A DNA stretch of 64,000 nt from Pseudomonadota bacterium (GTDB lineage: Bacteria; Myxococcota; Myxococcia; Myxococcales; Myxococcaceae), in NCBI GenBank assembly GCA_023423535.1, contig JAFAFL010000035.1, positions 110,948 to 174,947 of the forward strand, read 5' to 3'. Shown in pieces: positions 41,389 through 50,016 of the stretch. The notes beneath the pieces were generated by a model, which saw only the letters and a list, made by a program, of their open reading frames with translations, searched no databases and had not been told where the DNA came from. The stretch's first letter is position 1; each line of letters starts with the position of its first letter. The position numbers and the translations under genes were made by a program.

Positions 41389-42228
41389 CTACGGATGTCC
41401 CTCCGGCAGCGCGCCCGGGGTCTTGCCGGCGCGCAGGGACGTCATGACCTGCGCGATGTCCCGCGGGTGGGCCTCGGGGGGCGCGAGCTGGGTGAAGGTC
41501 TCGAGGCTCTGCAGCGCCGCGGCCTGGTCACCGAGCTGCAACGCGATGGCGCCGCGGAAGAGGTGGGCCTCGGCCGCGTCCGGTCCGCCGCGAGCGCCGA
41601 GCTCGTTCAACCGGGCCAGGGCACCCTGCAGCTCACCCTTCAGGAAGGCCTCCACCACCACCGCGTGGATCTCCAGCTCGAGGTGCCCCGGTGCAGAGGC
41701 GCGCGCCGCGTCGAGCAGCCGCTTCGCGTCCTCGAAGCGCTCGAAGCGGATGAGCTCGTGCGTCACGAACGACGCCATCTCCGTGTTCTCCGGCTGCGAC
41801 TCGGCGAACGCCACCATCTTGTCGATGTCCACGCCGCGGTGGACTTCGTCGCCGGGCATCCCTCCGCCGTGACCATCCATCGGCGGGTGACCGGCCGGCA
41901 GCTGCCCGCCGCCCATGTCCGGATGTCCTGCCGGAAGCTGGCCTGCCATCCCGCCCATCCCACCCGAAGCCGCGTCATCCGCAGAGGGCGCCATGTACGC
42001 GCGCTGGATTCCCCACGACGCGCCGAACGCGACCAGCGCGCCCACCACGAGGCCCACGGTTCCCCACGGAACCTTGCGGCCCGAAGTCGGAGCCCGGCCA
42101 CCGCCGCCGGACGCGCGCACGGGCACCGCCGCCTCCGCCACCGCGCGCCGCCGCGTCGCGAACATGTACCCGAGCCCGATCACCAGGCCCGCCGCCATCA
42201 CCATGAACCCCATCGACATGCTGCTCAT
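41389..42228 (-). CDS. ccmI: CcmI/CycH-like TPR protein of cytochrome c maturation
   Basis: This is a 279-residue protein. It has a short N-terminal membrane helix (about 7-24), a second helix (about 53-72), a Gly/Met/His-rich linker with two AGQLPAGHP-like repeats, and C-terminal TPR-like helices (FVTHELIRFERFEDAKRLLD and HLFRGAIALQLGDQAAALQS). CcmI-type proteins hold apocytochrome c for haem ligation with CcmF/H. It begins inside the stop of ccmH (ATGA overlap) as the last gene of the ccm operon. Sequence similarity to classical CcmI is limited, so the assignment rests on topology and position. Confidence 0.7.
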   Translation of the reverse strand: MSSMSMGFMVMAAGLVIGLGYMFATRRRAVAEAAVPVRASGGGGRAPTSGRKVPWGTVGLVVGALVAFGASWGIQRAYMAPSADDAASGGMGGMAGQLPAGHPDMGGGQLPAGHPPMDGHGGGMPGDEVHRGVDIDKMVAFAESQPENTEMASFVTHELIRFERFEDAKRLLDAARASAPGHLELEIHAVVVEAFLKGELQGALARLNELGARGGPDAAEAHLFRGAIALQLGDQAAALQSLETFTQLAPPEAHPRDIAQVMTSLRAGKTPGALPEGHP

Positions 42229-42686
42229 GACTGCACCGCCTCGTCCTCGTAGTACTCGTCCGTCTCCGACGTCTCCGCTCCAGCCGCCTTCTTCTTCTTC
42301 TTCGAAGCAGCGCCCGGCCTCGCCACCACCCAGCCGATCACTCCCAGCCCGAGCAGCAGGAAGATCACCGGGCCGGCCCAGGCGAACCACGCGACGCCCT
42401 CGGCCTTCGGCTCGAGCAGCGCCCAGTCGCCGTAGCGGCTGACGAAGAAGTCTCGGATCTCCTGCTCGGTCTTCCCCTCCGCCACCAGCTCGCGGACGGT
42501 GTGGAACTGCGAGCGCGCCGTGGCGGAAGGCGAGTCCGCCACCGACATGCCCTGGCACACCGCGCAGCGCAGGTTCTTGCCGATCTTCAGCGCCTGCGCC
42601 TCCTGCTCCGGCGTCAGCTGCAGCTCGCCTCCGCCCGCCGCGCCGAACGTCAGCGCGCCCGCCAGCAACATCGCGTACCCGATCAT
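42225..42686 (-). CDS. ccmH: Cytochrome c maturation protein CcmH
   Basis: This is a 153-residue CcmH. It has a signal-like N-terminus, the redox motif LRCAVCQG (C41, C44) characteristic of the family, and one C-terminal transmembrane helix (about 101-123) followed by a Lys-rich and acidic tail. It reduces apocytochrome CXXCH disulfides so that haem can be ligated. Its start overlaps the ccmG stop by four bases and its stop overlaps the ccmI start. Confidence 0.93.
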   Translation of the reverse strand: MIGYAMLLAGALTFGAAGGGELQLTPEQEAQALKIGKNLRCAVCQGMSVADSPSATARSQFHTVRELVAEGKTEQEIRDFFVSRYGDWALLEPKAEGVAWFAWAGPVIFLLLGLGVIGWVVARPGAASKKKKKAAGAETSETDEYYEDEAVQS

Positions 42687-43243
42687 CGCGCCGCTCCCTG
42701 CGCCTGGCCGACGGTCGCCGCCGGCCCGAAGTGCTTGTGGATGCGCTGCGCCAGCGCCTCCCTCGACAGCGGCCCGACGTGCTTGTCCACGATCACGCCG
42801 TTCGCATCGATGAAGTACGTCTCCGGCACGCCCGCCACCGCGTACTCCACCGCGGTGCGGCCCTTCGCATCGAACATCTGCGGGAAGCTGTGGCCGTGCC
42901 GCTTGAGGAAGCCCTTCGCGCCCTCCTCGTCGTCCTCGAACACGAGCCCCACGAACTGCGCGCGGTCACCGAACCGCTTCGCGCCGGCCTCGAGCACCGG
43001 GTGCTCCTGCACGCAGGGGCCGCACCAGCTCGCCCACACGTTGAGGACCACCGGCTTGCCCTTCAGCCCCTCCAGCGACACCTGCCCGCGGTCGTTCAGC
43101 GTGGGCAGGTCGAAGGCCGGGGCCTGCGTCCCGCGCAGCATGAAGGGGACCTCGCGCACGTTCTTGCCGAACGCGCCGCCGAACACCCAGACCATCCCGA
43201 GGCAGAGCGACAAGAGCCCCACCGCCACGATCATCCGCTTCAT
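42683..43243 (-). CDS. ccmG: Thiol:disulfide oxidoreductase CcmG/DsbE
   Basis: This is a 186-residue membrane-anchored thioredoxin-like protein. It has an N-terminal helix (5-23) and a thioredoxin fold with active site W-C74-G-P-C77 in NVWASWCGPCVQEHPVL. The CcmG-type acidic/cis-Pro segment YAVAGVPETYFIDANGVIV is present. It supplies electrons to CcmH and apocytochromes in the periplasm. The ATG at 43243 overlaps the ccmF stop by four bases. Confidence 0.95.
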   Translation of the reverse strand: MKRMIVAVGLLSLCLGMVWVFGGAFGKNVREVPFMLRGTQAPAFDLPTLNDRGQVSLEGLKGKPVVLNVWASWCGPCVQEHPVLEAGAKRFGDRAQFVGLVFEDDEEGAKGFLKRHGHSFPQMFDAKGRTAVEYAVAGVPETYFIDANGVIVDKHVGPLSREALAQRIHKHFGPAATVGQAQGAAR

Positions 43244-45279
43244 ACGGCCTCCCCGGCGCTCGCCCTCTTCAGGGCCGGTGCTGCACCCGCCGCGCCCGCC
43301 ACCGCGGGACGGCCCAGCGTCGAAGCCTCCGCCGCCACTTCGGACCGCCGCCGCTGCGGCCACAGCGCCCAGAAGGTGCCGAGGACGAAGAGCGGCATGC
43401 TCCACCAGATCCAGCCCACCAGCGGGAACACCCAGGCGCGGTAGGTCGCGGTCCGCAGCTGCGGGTCCACCGACATCACGCTGAGGTACACGTCGCCGCC
43501 CGGCGTGGAGCGCACCGCGGGGGTGCCGATGGGGTCCTTGCTGCGCTCGTAGTAGTTCAGCCGCGGCGTCACCACCGTGCCGTCCGCGAGCTCCATCTTC
43601 GCGCCCACCCACTGGCGGTGCGGCTCCTTGCCGCTCGCGAGGTCCACGAACTTCACCGGGTGGTCGCCGACCATGAAGGTCTCACCGGCCTTCACCGTGC
43701 CGTGCGTGGGCACGCTGTACGCGGAGGAGGCCGCGATGCCCACCGCGGTGCCGATGACGCCGAGGTGCACGAGGTGCCCGCCGAAGCGCCGCCGCGCGTT
43801 GAGCGCCGCGCTCAGTGCATCCGTCGCGTTCGCGCCCTGCTTGCGCCACTTCGCCCAGGCCGGCGCAAACATCTCGCGCACGGTGACCACAGCCGCGAAG
43901 CCCGCCAGCCCGAAGGCCATCAGCGGCCGCCAGCCGGACAGCCCGAAGACGAGCGCCACCGCGACCACGCCCACACCGACCGCCGCCGGAGCCGCCAGCC
44001 GCTTCAGCGCCTCCTTCGGCGTGACAGAGCCCCAGGGGAGCGCAGGTCCCACGCCCATGAGCAGCAGGAGCATGAGCGAGAGCGGCACCGCGAACCGGTT
44101 GAAGTACGGCTCGCCCACGCTGATCCGCCGGCCCTCGACGGCCTCGACGATGAGCGGGAGCACCGTGCCCAGCAGCACCGTGAAGGTGAACGCGGCGAGC
44201 ACGAGGTTCGTCACCAGGATGCCCGTCTGCCGCGAGAGCACCGTGCCCCCGGGGAGCTGCTCCTGCTCGAGCACCGGCGCGCGCAGCACCACCACCGCCA
44301 CGCTCACCACCAGCAGCACCGCGAGGAAGCCGAGGAACATCGGACCGATCTCGGACTGGGTGAAGGCGTGCACCGAGTTGAAGATGCCGGACCGGGTCAT
44401 GAACGTGCCGAGGATGGTCAGCCAGAAGCTCACCAGCACGAGGCAGAGGGTCCACGTCTTCAGGCCGCGCTTGCGCTCCTGCACCATCGACGAGTGCATG
44501 AAGGCGGTGGCGGTGAGCCAGGGGAGGAACGACGCGTTCTCCACCGGATCCCAGGCCCAGTAACCGCCCCAGCCGAGCACCTCGTAGGCCCACCAGCCGC
44601 CGAGCACGATGCCGAGGGTGAGGAAGAGCCAGGGCACCAGCGTCCAGCGGCGCAGCCACTGACCGAAGCCGTTGGGGAGCTTGCCGCCCGCGAGCAGCGC
44701 GCCGAGCGCGATGCCGAAGGGCACGGTGAGGCCCACGTAGCCCAGGTACAGCGCGGGCGGGTGGACGATCATGAGGATGTGGTTCTGCAGGTAGGGGTTC
44801 GGGCCCGGACCGTCGAGCGGGATGGGCGCGGGCGTCGGCGCGAAGGGGTTCGCGGGGCCGACGACGAGGAAGGCGAAGAAGCAGGCCACCGCGAGCATCG
44901 TCGCGGTGGAGAAGGCGACGAACTTCGGATCCTTGTCCTTCGACCACACCGCGAAGGCGATGAGGAAGGTGCCGAGGATCGCGCCCCAGAAGAGGAGCGA
45001 GCCCTCGAGCGCCGACCACAGCGACACGATGGTGAAGATCGTCGGCGTGGCGTGGCTGCCGACCTGCGCCACGTACTGCACCGAGAAGTCGCGCATCAGC
45101 AGCGCGGCGACCATGGTGAGGTTCGCGCCGATGAACCCGAGGCCGTAGCCCCAGGCTCCGAGCTTCGCGGCGCGCGCGGCGCCGGGGTGTTTCATCGCAC
45201 CGCCGGCGAACCCGGCCACCGCACCAAAGGCGGCGGCGGCAAGGCCGCACATCATCAACAGCGTTCCGAGGGTTCCCAT
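43240..45279 (-). CDS. ccmF: Haem lyase subunit CcmF
   Basis: This is a 679-residue polytopic protein of the haem handling family, of usual CcmF length. The Trp-rich signature WGGYWAWDPVENASFLPWLT lies at about 235-255. Conserved periplasmic histidines occur in segments such as NHILMIVHPPALYLGY and FMHSSMVQERK. CcmF with CcmH/I ligates haem b covalently to apocytochrome c. It lies four bases after ccmE and overlaps ccmG. Confidence 0.96.
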   Translation of the reverse strand: MGTLGTLLMMCGLAAAAFGAVAGFAGGAMKHPGAARAAKLGAWGYGLGFIGANLTMVAALLMRDFSVQYVAQVGSHATPTIFTIVSLWSALEGSLLFWGAILGTFLIAFAVWSKDKDPKFVAFSTATMLAVACFFAFLVVGPANPFAPTPAPIPLDGPGPNPYLQNHILMIVHPPALYLGYVGLTVPFGIALGALLAGGKLPNGFGQWLRRWTLVPWLFLTLGIVLGGWWAYEVLGWGGYWAWDPVENASFLPWLTATAFMHSSMVQERKRGLKTWTLCLVLVSFWLTILGTFMTRSGIFNSVHAFTQSEIGPMFLGFLAVLLVVSVAVVVLRAPVLEQEQLPGGTVLSRQTGILVTNLVLAAFTFTVLLGTVLPLIVEAVEGRRISVGEPYFNRFAVPLSLMLLLLMGVGPALPWGSVTPKEALKRLAAPAAVGVGVVAVALVFGLSGWRPLMAFGLAGFAAVVTVREMFAPAWAKWRKQGANATDALSAALNARRRFGGHLVHLGVIGTAVGIAASSAYSVPTHGTVKAGETFMVGDHPVKFVDLASGKEPHRQWVGAKMELADGTVVTPRLNYYERSKDPIGTPAVRSTPGGDVYLSVMSVDPQLRTATYRAWVFPLVGWIWWSMPLFVLGTFWALWPQRRRSEVAAEASTLGRPAVAGAAGAAPALKRASAGEAV

Positions 45280-45283
45280 GGGA

Positions 45284-45763
45284 CTACCTGCTCACCTGCG
45301 GCTGCTGGATCATCCCTTCCGGCGCGACCATGTCGTCGGTCACCTCGGGGTGATCCTCACCGCGATACTCGTTGGAGTGATTGACCATCAGCCGGCTCGA
45401 CTGGAACGTGTTGCTCGCGCTCCAGGTGCCCTCGACCACCACGCCGATGCCGTCGCGGAACATCTGCGGGGGGACGCCCTCGTTCACCACGCGAACGAAG
45501 GGTGAGCCCTCCTCGTGATCCTGCTGGCAGTCGAAGGTGAGGGTCGCCTTGTCCGCGTCCCACACCACGCTGCCCGCCTTCACCACGCCGCCGAGCCGGA
45601 TGGTCGGACCGATGGCCTCCTCACCGCGGGAGAGCAGCTCGGTCGGGGTCCAGTAGTACACGAGGTTGTCGCCGATGTTCCCCATCGCGACCCAGCCCAG
45701 GCCCACCGCCGCCAGCGCCAGCGCTGCCACCGCGGAGAGCCGCTTCTTCGTCTGCGCGTTCAT
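45284..45763 (-). CDS. ccmE: Haem chaperone CcmE
   Basis: This is a 159-residue CcmE with an N-terminal membrane anchor (about 8-29) and a periplasmic OB-fold domain. The haem-binding His is H129 in LMVNHSNEYRGE, which keeps the HxxxY pattern (Y133) of the classical His-type protein. IRLGGVVKAGSVVWD and TFDCQQD fit the family core. CcmE carries haem from CcmABCD to CcmF. Its start overlaps the stop of the ccmD-like gene. Confidence 0.95.
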   Translation of the reverse strand: MNAQTKKRLSAVAALALAAVGLGWVAMGNIGDNLVYYWTPTELLSRGEEAIGPTIRLGGVVKAGSVVWDADKATLTFDCQQDHEEGSPFVRVVNEGVPPQMFRDGIGVVVEGTWSASNTFQSSRLMVNHSNEYRGEDHPEVTDDMVAPEGMIQQPQVSR

Positions 45764-45978
45764 CCGATCCTCCCGGCCTCGGGGGCCATGTTCGAAGCGG
45801 CCGCGGAGACCTCGCGGCGATGGGTGACGAGGAGCCAGATCCCGTAGAGCGCCACCGCACCCCACAAGAGCCCGAAGGCTCCCCACACGTAGTTCCAGCC
45901 GCCGACGAGCCTGCCGCTGCCCACCTCACCGGCGGCTGCCGTGGCGAGGGTCACGAGGGAAGAGAAGAGGGGGTTCAA
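45760..45978 (-). CDS. ccmD: CcmD-like small membrane protein
   Basis: This 72-residue protein is predicted from the TTG at 45978, which overlaps the ccmC stop (TTGA) and follows a GGAG ribosome site. It contains one long membrane helix, WNYVWGAFGLLWGAVALYGI, followed by a positively charged LLVTHRREV, which is the typical CcmD layout. CcmD helps release holo-CcmE from CcmABC. The family is poorly conserved; the position between ccmC and ccmE is the strongest evidence. Confidence 0.75.
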   Translation of the reverse strand: MNPLFSSLVTLATAAAGEVGSGRLVGGWNYVWGAFGLLWGAVALYGIWLLVTHRREVSAAASNMAPEAGRIG

Positions 45979-46778
45979 GACGCAGCTCCTTCGAGGCGGG
46001 GATTCTGGGAAGCGGGACGCACCAGCCGCTCGGGGAGCGCGAGCTCCTGCTGCTGACGGCGCACCGCGATGCGGTAGCGGGTCCAGATGAAGAACACCGC
46101 GATGAGCAGCAACCCGATGCCGTTCACGCGCAGCGACTGGGAGATGGCGTCGTCGACCGTCGCCGGGCTCGACTGCACCTGGTGGAGGCTCCGCCACCAA
46201 CGGACGCTGAACCACACGATGGGGATGTCCACGAAGGCGATGAGCGAGGCCACCGCCGCCCACGTCGCGCGGCGCTCGGGGTCCTCCACGAAGGAGCGCA
46301 GCGCCATCACGCCCACGTACGCGACGATGAGGATCGCCGCGGTGGTCAGGCGCGGATCCCACGTCCACCACACGCCCCACGTCGGCCGGCCCCAGATGGC
46401 GCCGAGCAGCACGCCCACCACGCCGAAGAACACGCCGACCTCGGTCGCGGACGCGGCCAGCGCGTCGACCTTGTCCTTGCTCTTGAAGAGGTAGAAGAGC
46501 GACGCCCCGAACTGCACGGTCAGCGCCACCAGCGCGCACCAGACCGCCGGCACGTGCGCGTACATGATCCGCTGCACGTCGCCCATCTCGCGGTCCGCGG
46601 GCGCCCACGCGAGCCCCATCCAACCGCCCACCACCAGGAGGACCAGACCCAGAAGCCCGATCCCGTTGCGTACGTACTTGCTCATCTCCGTCTTCCTCGC
46701 CTTCTCGGCCGTCACTTCCGGTGCTGCAGACACTGCGTTCACTGCGTTGGGGTCCGTCACTGCACGAGTCGTGCTCAC
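45975..46778 (-). CDS. ccmC: Haem exporter protein CcmC
   Basis: From the GTG at 46778 this is a 267-residue protein; an internal ATG about 90 bases on is an alternative, but the GTG overlaps the ccmB stop (GTGA) as in the rest of the operon. Six membrane helices and the Trp-rich periplasmic motif WGRPTWGVWWTWDPRLTTA are present, with the flanking histidines in MYAHVPAVW and RSLHQVQ. CcmC loads haem on CcmE. Confidence 0.95.
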   Translation of the reverse strand: MSTTRAVTDPNAVNAVSAAPEVTAEKARKTEMSKYVRNGIGLLGLVLLVVGGWMGLAWAPADREMGDVQRIMYAHVPAVWCALVALTVQFGASLFYLFKSKDKVDALAASATEVGVFFGVVGVLLGAIWGRPTWGVWWTWDPRLTTAAILIVAYVGVMALRSFVEDPERRATWAAVASLIAFVDIPIVWFSVRWWRSLHQVQSSPATVDDAISQSLRVNGIGLLLIAVFFIWTRYRIAVRRQQQELALPERLVRPASQNPRLEGAAS

Positions 46779-47452
46779 GGCTCGATCACCTTGGGGAAGA
46801 GCACGAAGCCCGCGCCCCAGAACGTCACGTTGAAGCCCGCCAGCAGGCCCAGCCATCCGCCCAGCTGGCCCATGGGGTCGCCGCCGAGCACGAGGCCGGT
46901 CGCCTTCACCGACGCGAGCAGCGCGGGCACCACCAGCGGGAAGAGCATCAGCGGCAGGAGGAGGTCGCGGGCGCGGGCGTTGGAGCTGATCGCCGCGTGC
47001 ACCGTGCCGGGCGCGCTGATCGCCGCGCAGCCGAGGAAGAGCACCACCGCCAGCGGGCCGGGGCCCATGGTCAGCTTCACGTCGTAGAGCGCGATCATCG
47101 CGGGCACGAGCGACCAGGAGAGCAGGAAGCTCACCAGCGTCGTCCCCAGCGCCTTGCCGAGAAACAGCGCGCGGGCATCGGCGGGCGCGAGCCGAAGGCC
47201 GTCCATCGCCCCGTTCTCGCTCTCCACGCGGAAGGCCTCGCCCAGCGCGAGCACCACCGAGAAGAGCAGCGCGAGCCAGAGGTAGCCGGCGCCGTTGCGC
47301 TGCAGGAGCTTCGTGTCCGGGCCGAGCGCGAAGGAGAAGAGCAGCAGCGTGGAGAAGCCGAAGAAGATGAGCGCGTTGGTGCGCGCGCGCGTCCGCCACT
47401 CGAGCAGCAGGTCCTTGTGGAGAATCAGCGCAGCCGTCTTCGCGAGCGTCAT
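46775..47452 (-). CDS. ccmB: Haem exporter permease CcmB
   Basis: This is a 225-residue membrane protein with six predicted helices. CcmB-type features include the N-terminal ALILHKDLLLEWRTRARTNA and the stretch ALGEAFRVESENGAMDGLRL, followed by FLGKALGTTLVSFLLSW. It is the permease partner of the CcmA ATPase. It overlaps ccmA and ccmC by four bases each. Confidence 0.95.
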   Translation of the reverse strand: MTLAKTAALILHKDLLLEWRTRARTNALIFFGFSTLLLFSFALGPDTKLLQRNGAGYLWLALLFSVVLALGEAFRVESENGAMDGLRLAPADARALFLGKALGTTLVSFLLSWSLVPAMIALYDVKLTMGPGPLAVVLFLGCAAISAPGTVHAAISSNARARDLLLPLMLFPLVVPALLASVKATGLVLGGDPMGQLGGWLGLLAGFNVTFWGAGFVLFPKVIEP

Positions 47453-48159
47453 GGCGTCACCATCCAGCCGTCCTCGAGGTGGAGCCGGTCCTGGCAGAGG
47501 CGTTCGCCCTGCTCGATGAGGTGGGTGGCGAGCACCAGCGTCGTTCCGCCCGCGCGCAGCTCGCCGATGATCCCCTCCATCTGCTCGATGCCGGCGGGGT
47601 CGAGCTCACCGAAGGGCTCGTCGAGCAGCACCAGCTCCGGCCGCTTGAGCAGCATCCGGCCGATGGCGAGGCGCTTCTTCATGCCCGCGCTGAACGTGCG
47701 GACCGCCTGGCCCTCGCGCTTGCCGAGGCCCACGCGGTCGAGGATGGCCTGCACCTTCCCGCGCGGGTCCTCCACGTCCAGCAGCCGCGCGAGCAGGGTG
47801 AGGTTCTGCGCCGCGCTGAGGTCGTCGTAGAGCGCGTTGGCGTGCGAGAGCAGCGCGACCTTGCGGCGGATGGCGTCGGTCTGCTTCTGCGAGTCCATCC
47901 CGAACACGCGCAGCGTGCCGGCAGAGGGCTTGTAGGAGGTCGCCAGCACGCGCAGCAGCGTCGTCTTGCCGCTGCCGTTGTGACCGGTGAGCAGGAGCGA
48001 GCGACCGGCGGGGAGGCTGTAGGAGACGCGGCAGAGGGCCCAGCGGGGACCGAACCTGCGGCTGACGTCCTCGAGCTCGAAGGCGTTCTGCGCGGGGACG
48101 GCCAGCGTGGCGGGGCCGGAGGGCGGCTCGGTTCGGACGAGTGCGAGGTGGGCTTGCAT
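47449..48159 (-). CDS. ccmA: ABC transporter ATPase CcmA
   Basis: From the ATG at 48159 the protein has 236 residues; an ATG ten codons upstream is possible. It has Walker A GHNGSGKTT (59-67), the signature TFSAGMKKRLAIGR, and Walker B LVLLDEPFGELDPAG. CcmA is the shortest form of ABC ATPase and powers release of haem-loaded CcmE. It opens the nine-gene ccmABCDEFGHI run, whose genes overlap or abut, so the operon reads as one transcript from here. Confidence 0.95.
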   Translation of the reverse strand: MQAHLALVRTEPPSGPATLAVPAQNAFELEDVSRRFGPRWALCRVSYSLPAGRSLLLTGHNGSGKTTLLRVLATSYKPSAGTLRVFGMDSQKQTDAIRRKVALLSHANALYDDLSAAQNLTLLARLLDVEDPRGKVQAILDRVGLGKREGQAVRTFSAGMKKRLAIGRMLLKRPELVLLDEPFGELDPAGIEQMEGIIGELRAGGTTLVLATHLIEQGERLCQDRLHLEDGWMVTP

Positions 48160-48360
48160 CGGCGCCGTGTTGTGCACGGCGGGTGCCACGGGGGCCGGAT
48201 CGCCCCTGCGGCGCGTGAACGGCCCCGCTCACGCAAACGGTGCAGGCCGAGCAGGCGGCGCGCGAAATCTGCGCGTCCCAATCCGGCGCGGACCGTTCGC
48301 TGGTCTTCGCCGCCCGCGCACTCTTTGCGTTTCGGCGAAACGGGTGCGTCTGGCGCCCGC

Positions 48361-48507
48361 TGCAGCGCGTCGGGCAGTCGTTGCATCGCGTCGGGCAGCC
48401 GTTGCAGCGCGTCGGGCAGTCGTTGCAGCGCGTCGGGCAGTCGCTGCAGCGCGTCGGGCAGCCGTTGCAGCGCGTCGGGCAGTCGGTGCAGCGAGTTCAG
48501 CAGGTGC
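48361..48507. repeat. 21-bp tandem repeat array, six to seven units
   Basis: Units of TGCAGCGCGTCGGGCAGTCG plus one base start at 48361, 48382, 48403, 48424, 48445 and 48466, with a degraded unit at 48487. On the minus strand one frame reads as a heptad LPDALQR repeated, open in phase behind the stop of the 48645 gene, but it has no start codon. The unit shares GCAGCG and GGC/GTCGT elements with the 251-481 array. The 48160-48644 gap shows nothing else I can call. Confidence 0.85.
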
Positions 48508-48644
48508 TTCCGTGCGTCGAGGAACCCGCGCGGTGCAACGGGGAGCTTCCTCAGCGCATCCGGCAGCCAGCGCAGCGCTTCCGGAGACCGTGACGGGGTG
48601 CGGGACCCGGCCGCGATGGACCGGGCCCCGGCCGTCCGGGCGAG

Positions 48645-49319
48645 CTACTCCTCCGGCGTGGGCTTCTTCCGCTTCGGGCCTCCCGGGAACGGATTGAGGA
48701 TCTCCTCGAGCGCTGAAGGGTCCTGCGCGAGCGCGATGCCCGCGGCGATGCGCAGCCGGTTCATCCGTCCGTAGATGGAGAGGTGGAGCGCGTCCCGGAT
48801 GGCGGTGGCGGCCTTCCGCTGATCCTTCGCGTCCTCCTGGGTCCGGTCGGCGCGGGGAATCTCCTCGAGGTAACGCTTCACCGCCGCGAGGTCGGAGGCC
48901 GCGAGGCCGGCGCTCTGCGCGTTCGCGGGAGAGGTCTCCATGCCGTGCACGAGCGCCTGCAGCGCCGCGAGGGTGCTCGGCACCGAGCGCTTCTGCAGCG
49001 TGAGCCCGGTCCCGAACTCGGCGCGCGCGGGGTGACGGGGCGGGAAGGTGAGGACGATCGCCTGACGGAGGCCAGTGACCAGCCGGTTCGCCTCGTCGAG
49101 GACCTCCGCGATCTTCCGCGTCTTGCCGCGCACCCGCTCGACCTGCGTGGCCTGCCCGGGGTTCAGCAGCTCGAACTGGGCGACCTCCTCGTCGAGCGCG
49201 TCGAAGAACTGCGCGTCGAGCCCGCGTGGGGCGAGTTGATTCACGTGGCGGCGCGCCGCGCGGCTGGCGAGCTTCGCCGCGGCGAGCGTGTCGTTCGGCT
49301 TCCAAGGTACGCGCTTCAT
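48645..49319 (-). CDS. Conserved-looking protein of unknown function
   Basis: This 224-residue soluble protein is mostly helical with high charge. It begins MKRVPWKPNDTLAAAKLASR and contains FFDALDEEVAQFELLNPGQA, VERVRGKTRKIAEVLDEANR, and a Lys/Pro-rich end. No signal peptide or catalytic motif is seen. I do not recognise the family. Codon use looks normal for the genome. The ATG at 49319 is the first in a frame that is shadow further upstream. Confidence 0.65.
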   Translation of the reverse strand: MKRVPWKPNDTLAAAKLASRAARRHVNQLAPRGLDAQFFDALDEEVAQFELLNPGQATQVERVRGKTRKIAEVLDEANRLVTGLRQAIVLTFPPRHPARAEFGTGLTLQKRSVPSTLAALQALVHGMETSPANAQSAGLAASDLAAVKRYLEEIPRADRTQEDAKDQRKAATAIRDALHLSIYGRMNRLRIAAGIALAQDPSALEEILNPFPGGPKRKKPTPEE

Positions 49320-49408
49320 GTGTGTCCCCCTGCTTTTCCCCGGAATGGGGTGAGCGGACGATTGGGGAGGAGAACGCGCCTTGTCAAACCGCGAGCCGCC
49401 GTCGCGCT

Positions 49409-49900
49409 CTAGATGGTGCAGGTGCAGCCGCACTCCAGCGCCACCTCGACGGGGGACACCGAGCGCGTGGCGCCATCTGTGCGGACGTGAAGCACGACGA
49501 GCGTGTCCGGGTCGAAGACCAGCACGTCCTTGACGCCCTGGGACAGGTAGAAGCGTGGGCCTATCTCCAGATCCTTCGCCTCGTAGCCCTTGCTGATCAC
49601 CTCGATGACCGCTTCGGGCACGAGGGTGATGGCGTCGTCCTGTTCGTCCGGCTCCCGGCAGAACACGGAGATGTCGGGCCGCTTGAGCGAGCCATCCGGA
49701 AACTGGATGTACACGTCTGCGGCGTGCACGCAGGCGCACCGGCCCTCGGCCGCTGGAGCAGGAACCAGCGTGGCGCGGATTCGGTCCACGGCCTTCTGAT
49801 GCTTCCAGACGGGAGCGGCCTCCCAGATGGGGAGCCCCTGGACGACCTCCAGGCGGATGCCGAGCTCTTCCGCTCGAATGAACTTGGGATCGATCGCCAT
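49409..49900 (-). CDS. Uma2-family (DUF820) putative endonuclease
   Basis: This is a 163-residue protein with the Uma2 restriction-like fold: RPDISVFCREPD, then LVPEAVIEVISKGYEAKDLE and YLSQGVKDVLVFDPDT. This supplies the Asp/Glu...Lys pattern of PD-(D/E)XK enzymes. Uma2 proteins are common in cyanobacteria and myxobacteria, often as singletons, and their role is unclear. It ends in a Cys-rich tail, ECGCTCTI, which is unusual for the family. Confidence 0.85.
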   Translation of the reverse strand: MAIDPKFIRAEELGIRLEVVQGLPIWEAAPVWKHQKAVDRIRATLVPAPAAEGRCACVHAADVYIQFPDGSLKRPDISVFCREPDEQDDAITLVPEAVIEVISKGYEAKDLEIGPRFYLSQGVKDVLVFDPDTLVVLHVRTDGATRSVSPVEVALECGCTCTI

Positions 49901-49965
49901 CTGGGTCGTGAGTCTAACGCAGGTCCAGCGAGACGAGCGCCGGGTGGTCCTGGAGGAGACGCAGA

Positions 49966-49991
49966 GGGCCGCGCCCCGAAGAGCGCGGCCC
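49966..49991 (-). terminator. Terminator of the decaheme cytochrome gene
   Basis: GGGCCGCGC (49966-49974) pairs perfectly with GCGCGGCCC (49983-49991) around an 8-base loop. On the minus strand it lies 26 bases after the cytochrome stop. Confidence 0.65.
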
Positions 49992-50016
49992 CGTCACTCA
50001 CTCCAGCTCTCGCGGG

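Noticed and set aside
48183..48386. A separate small protein encoded by the LPDALQR heptads
   Set aside because: The frame has only an internal Met within the repeat, no ribosome site, and continues into antisense of the ccmA 5' region.
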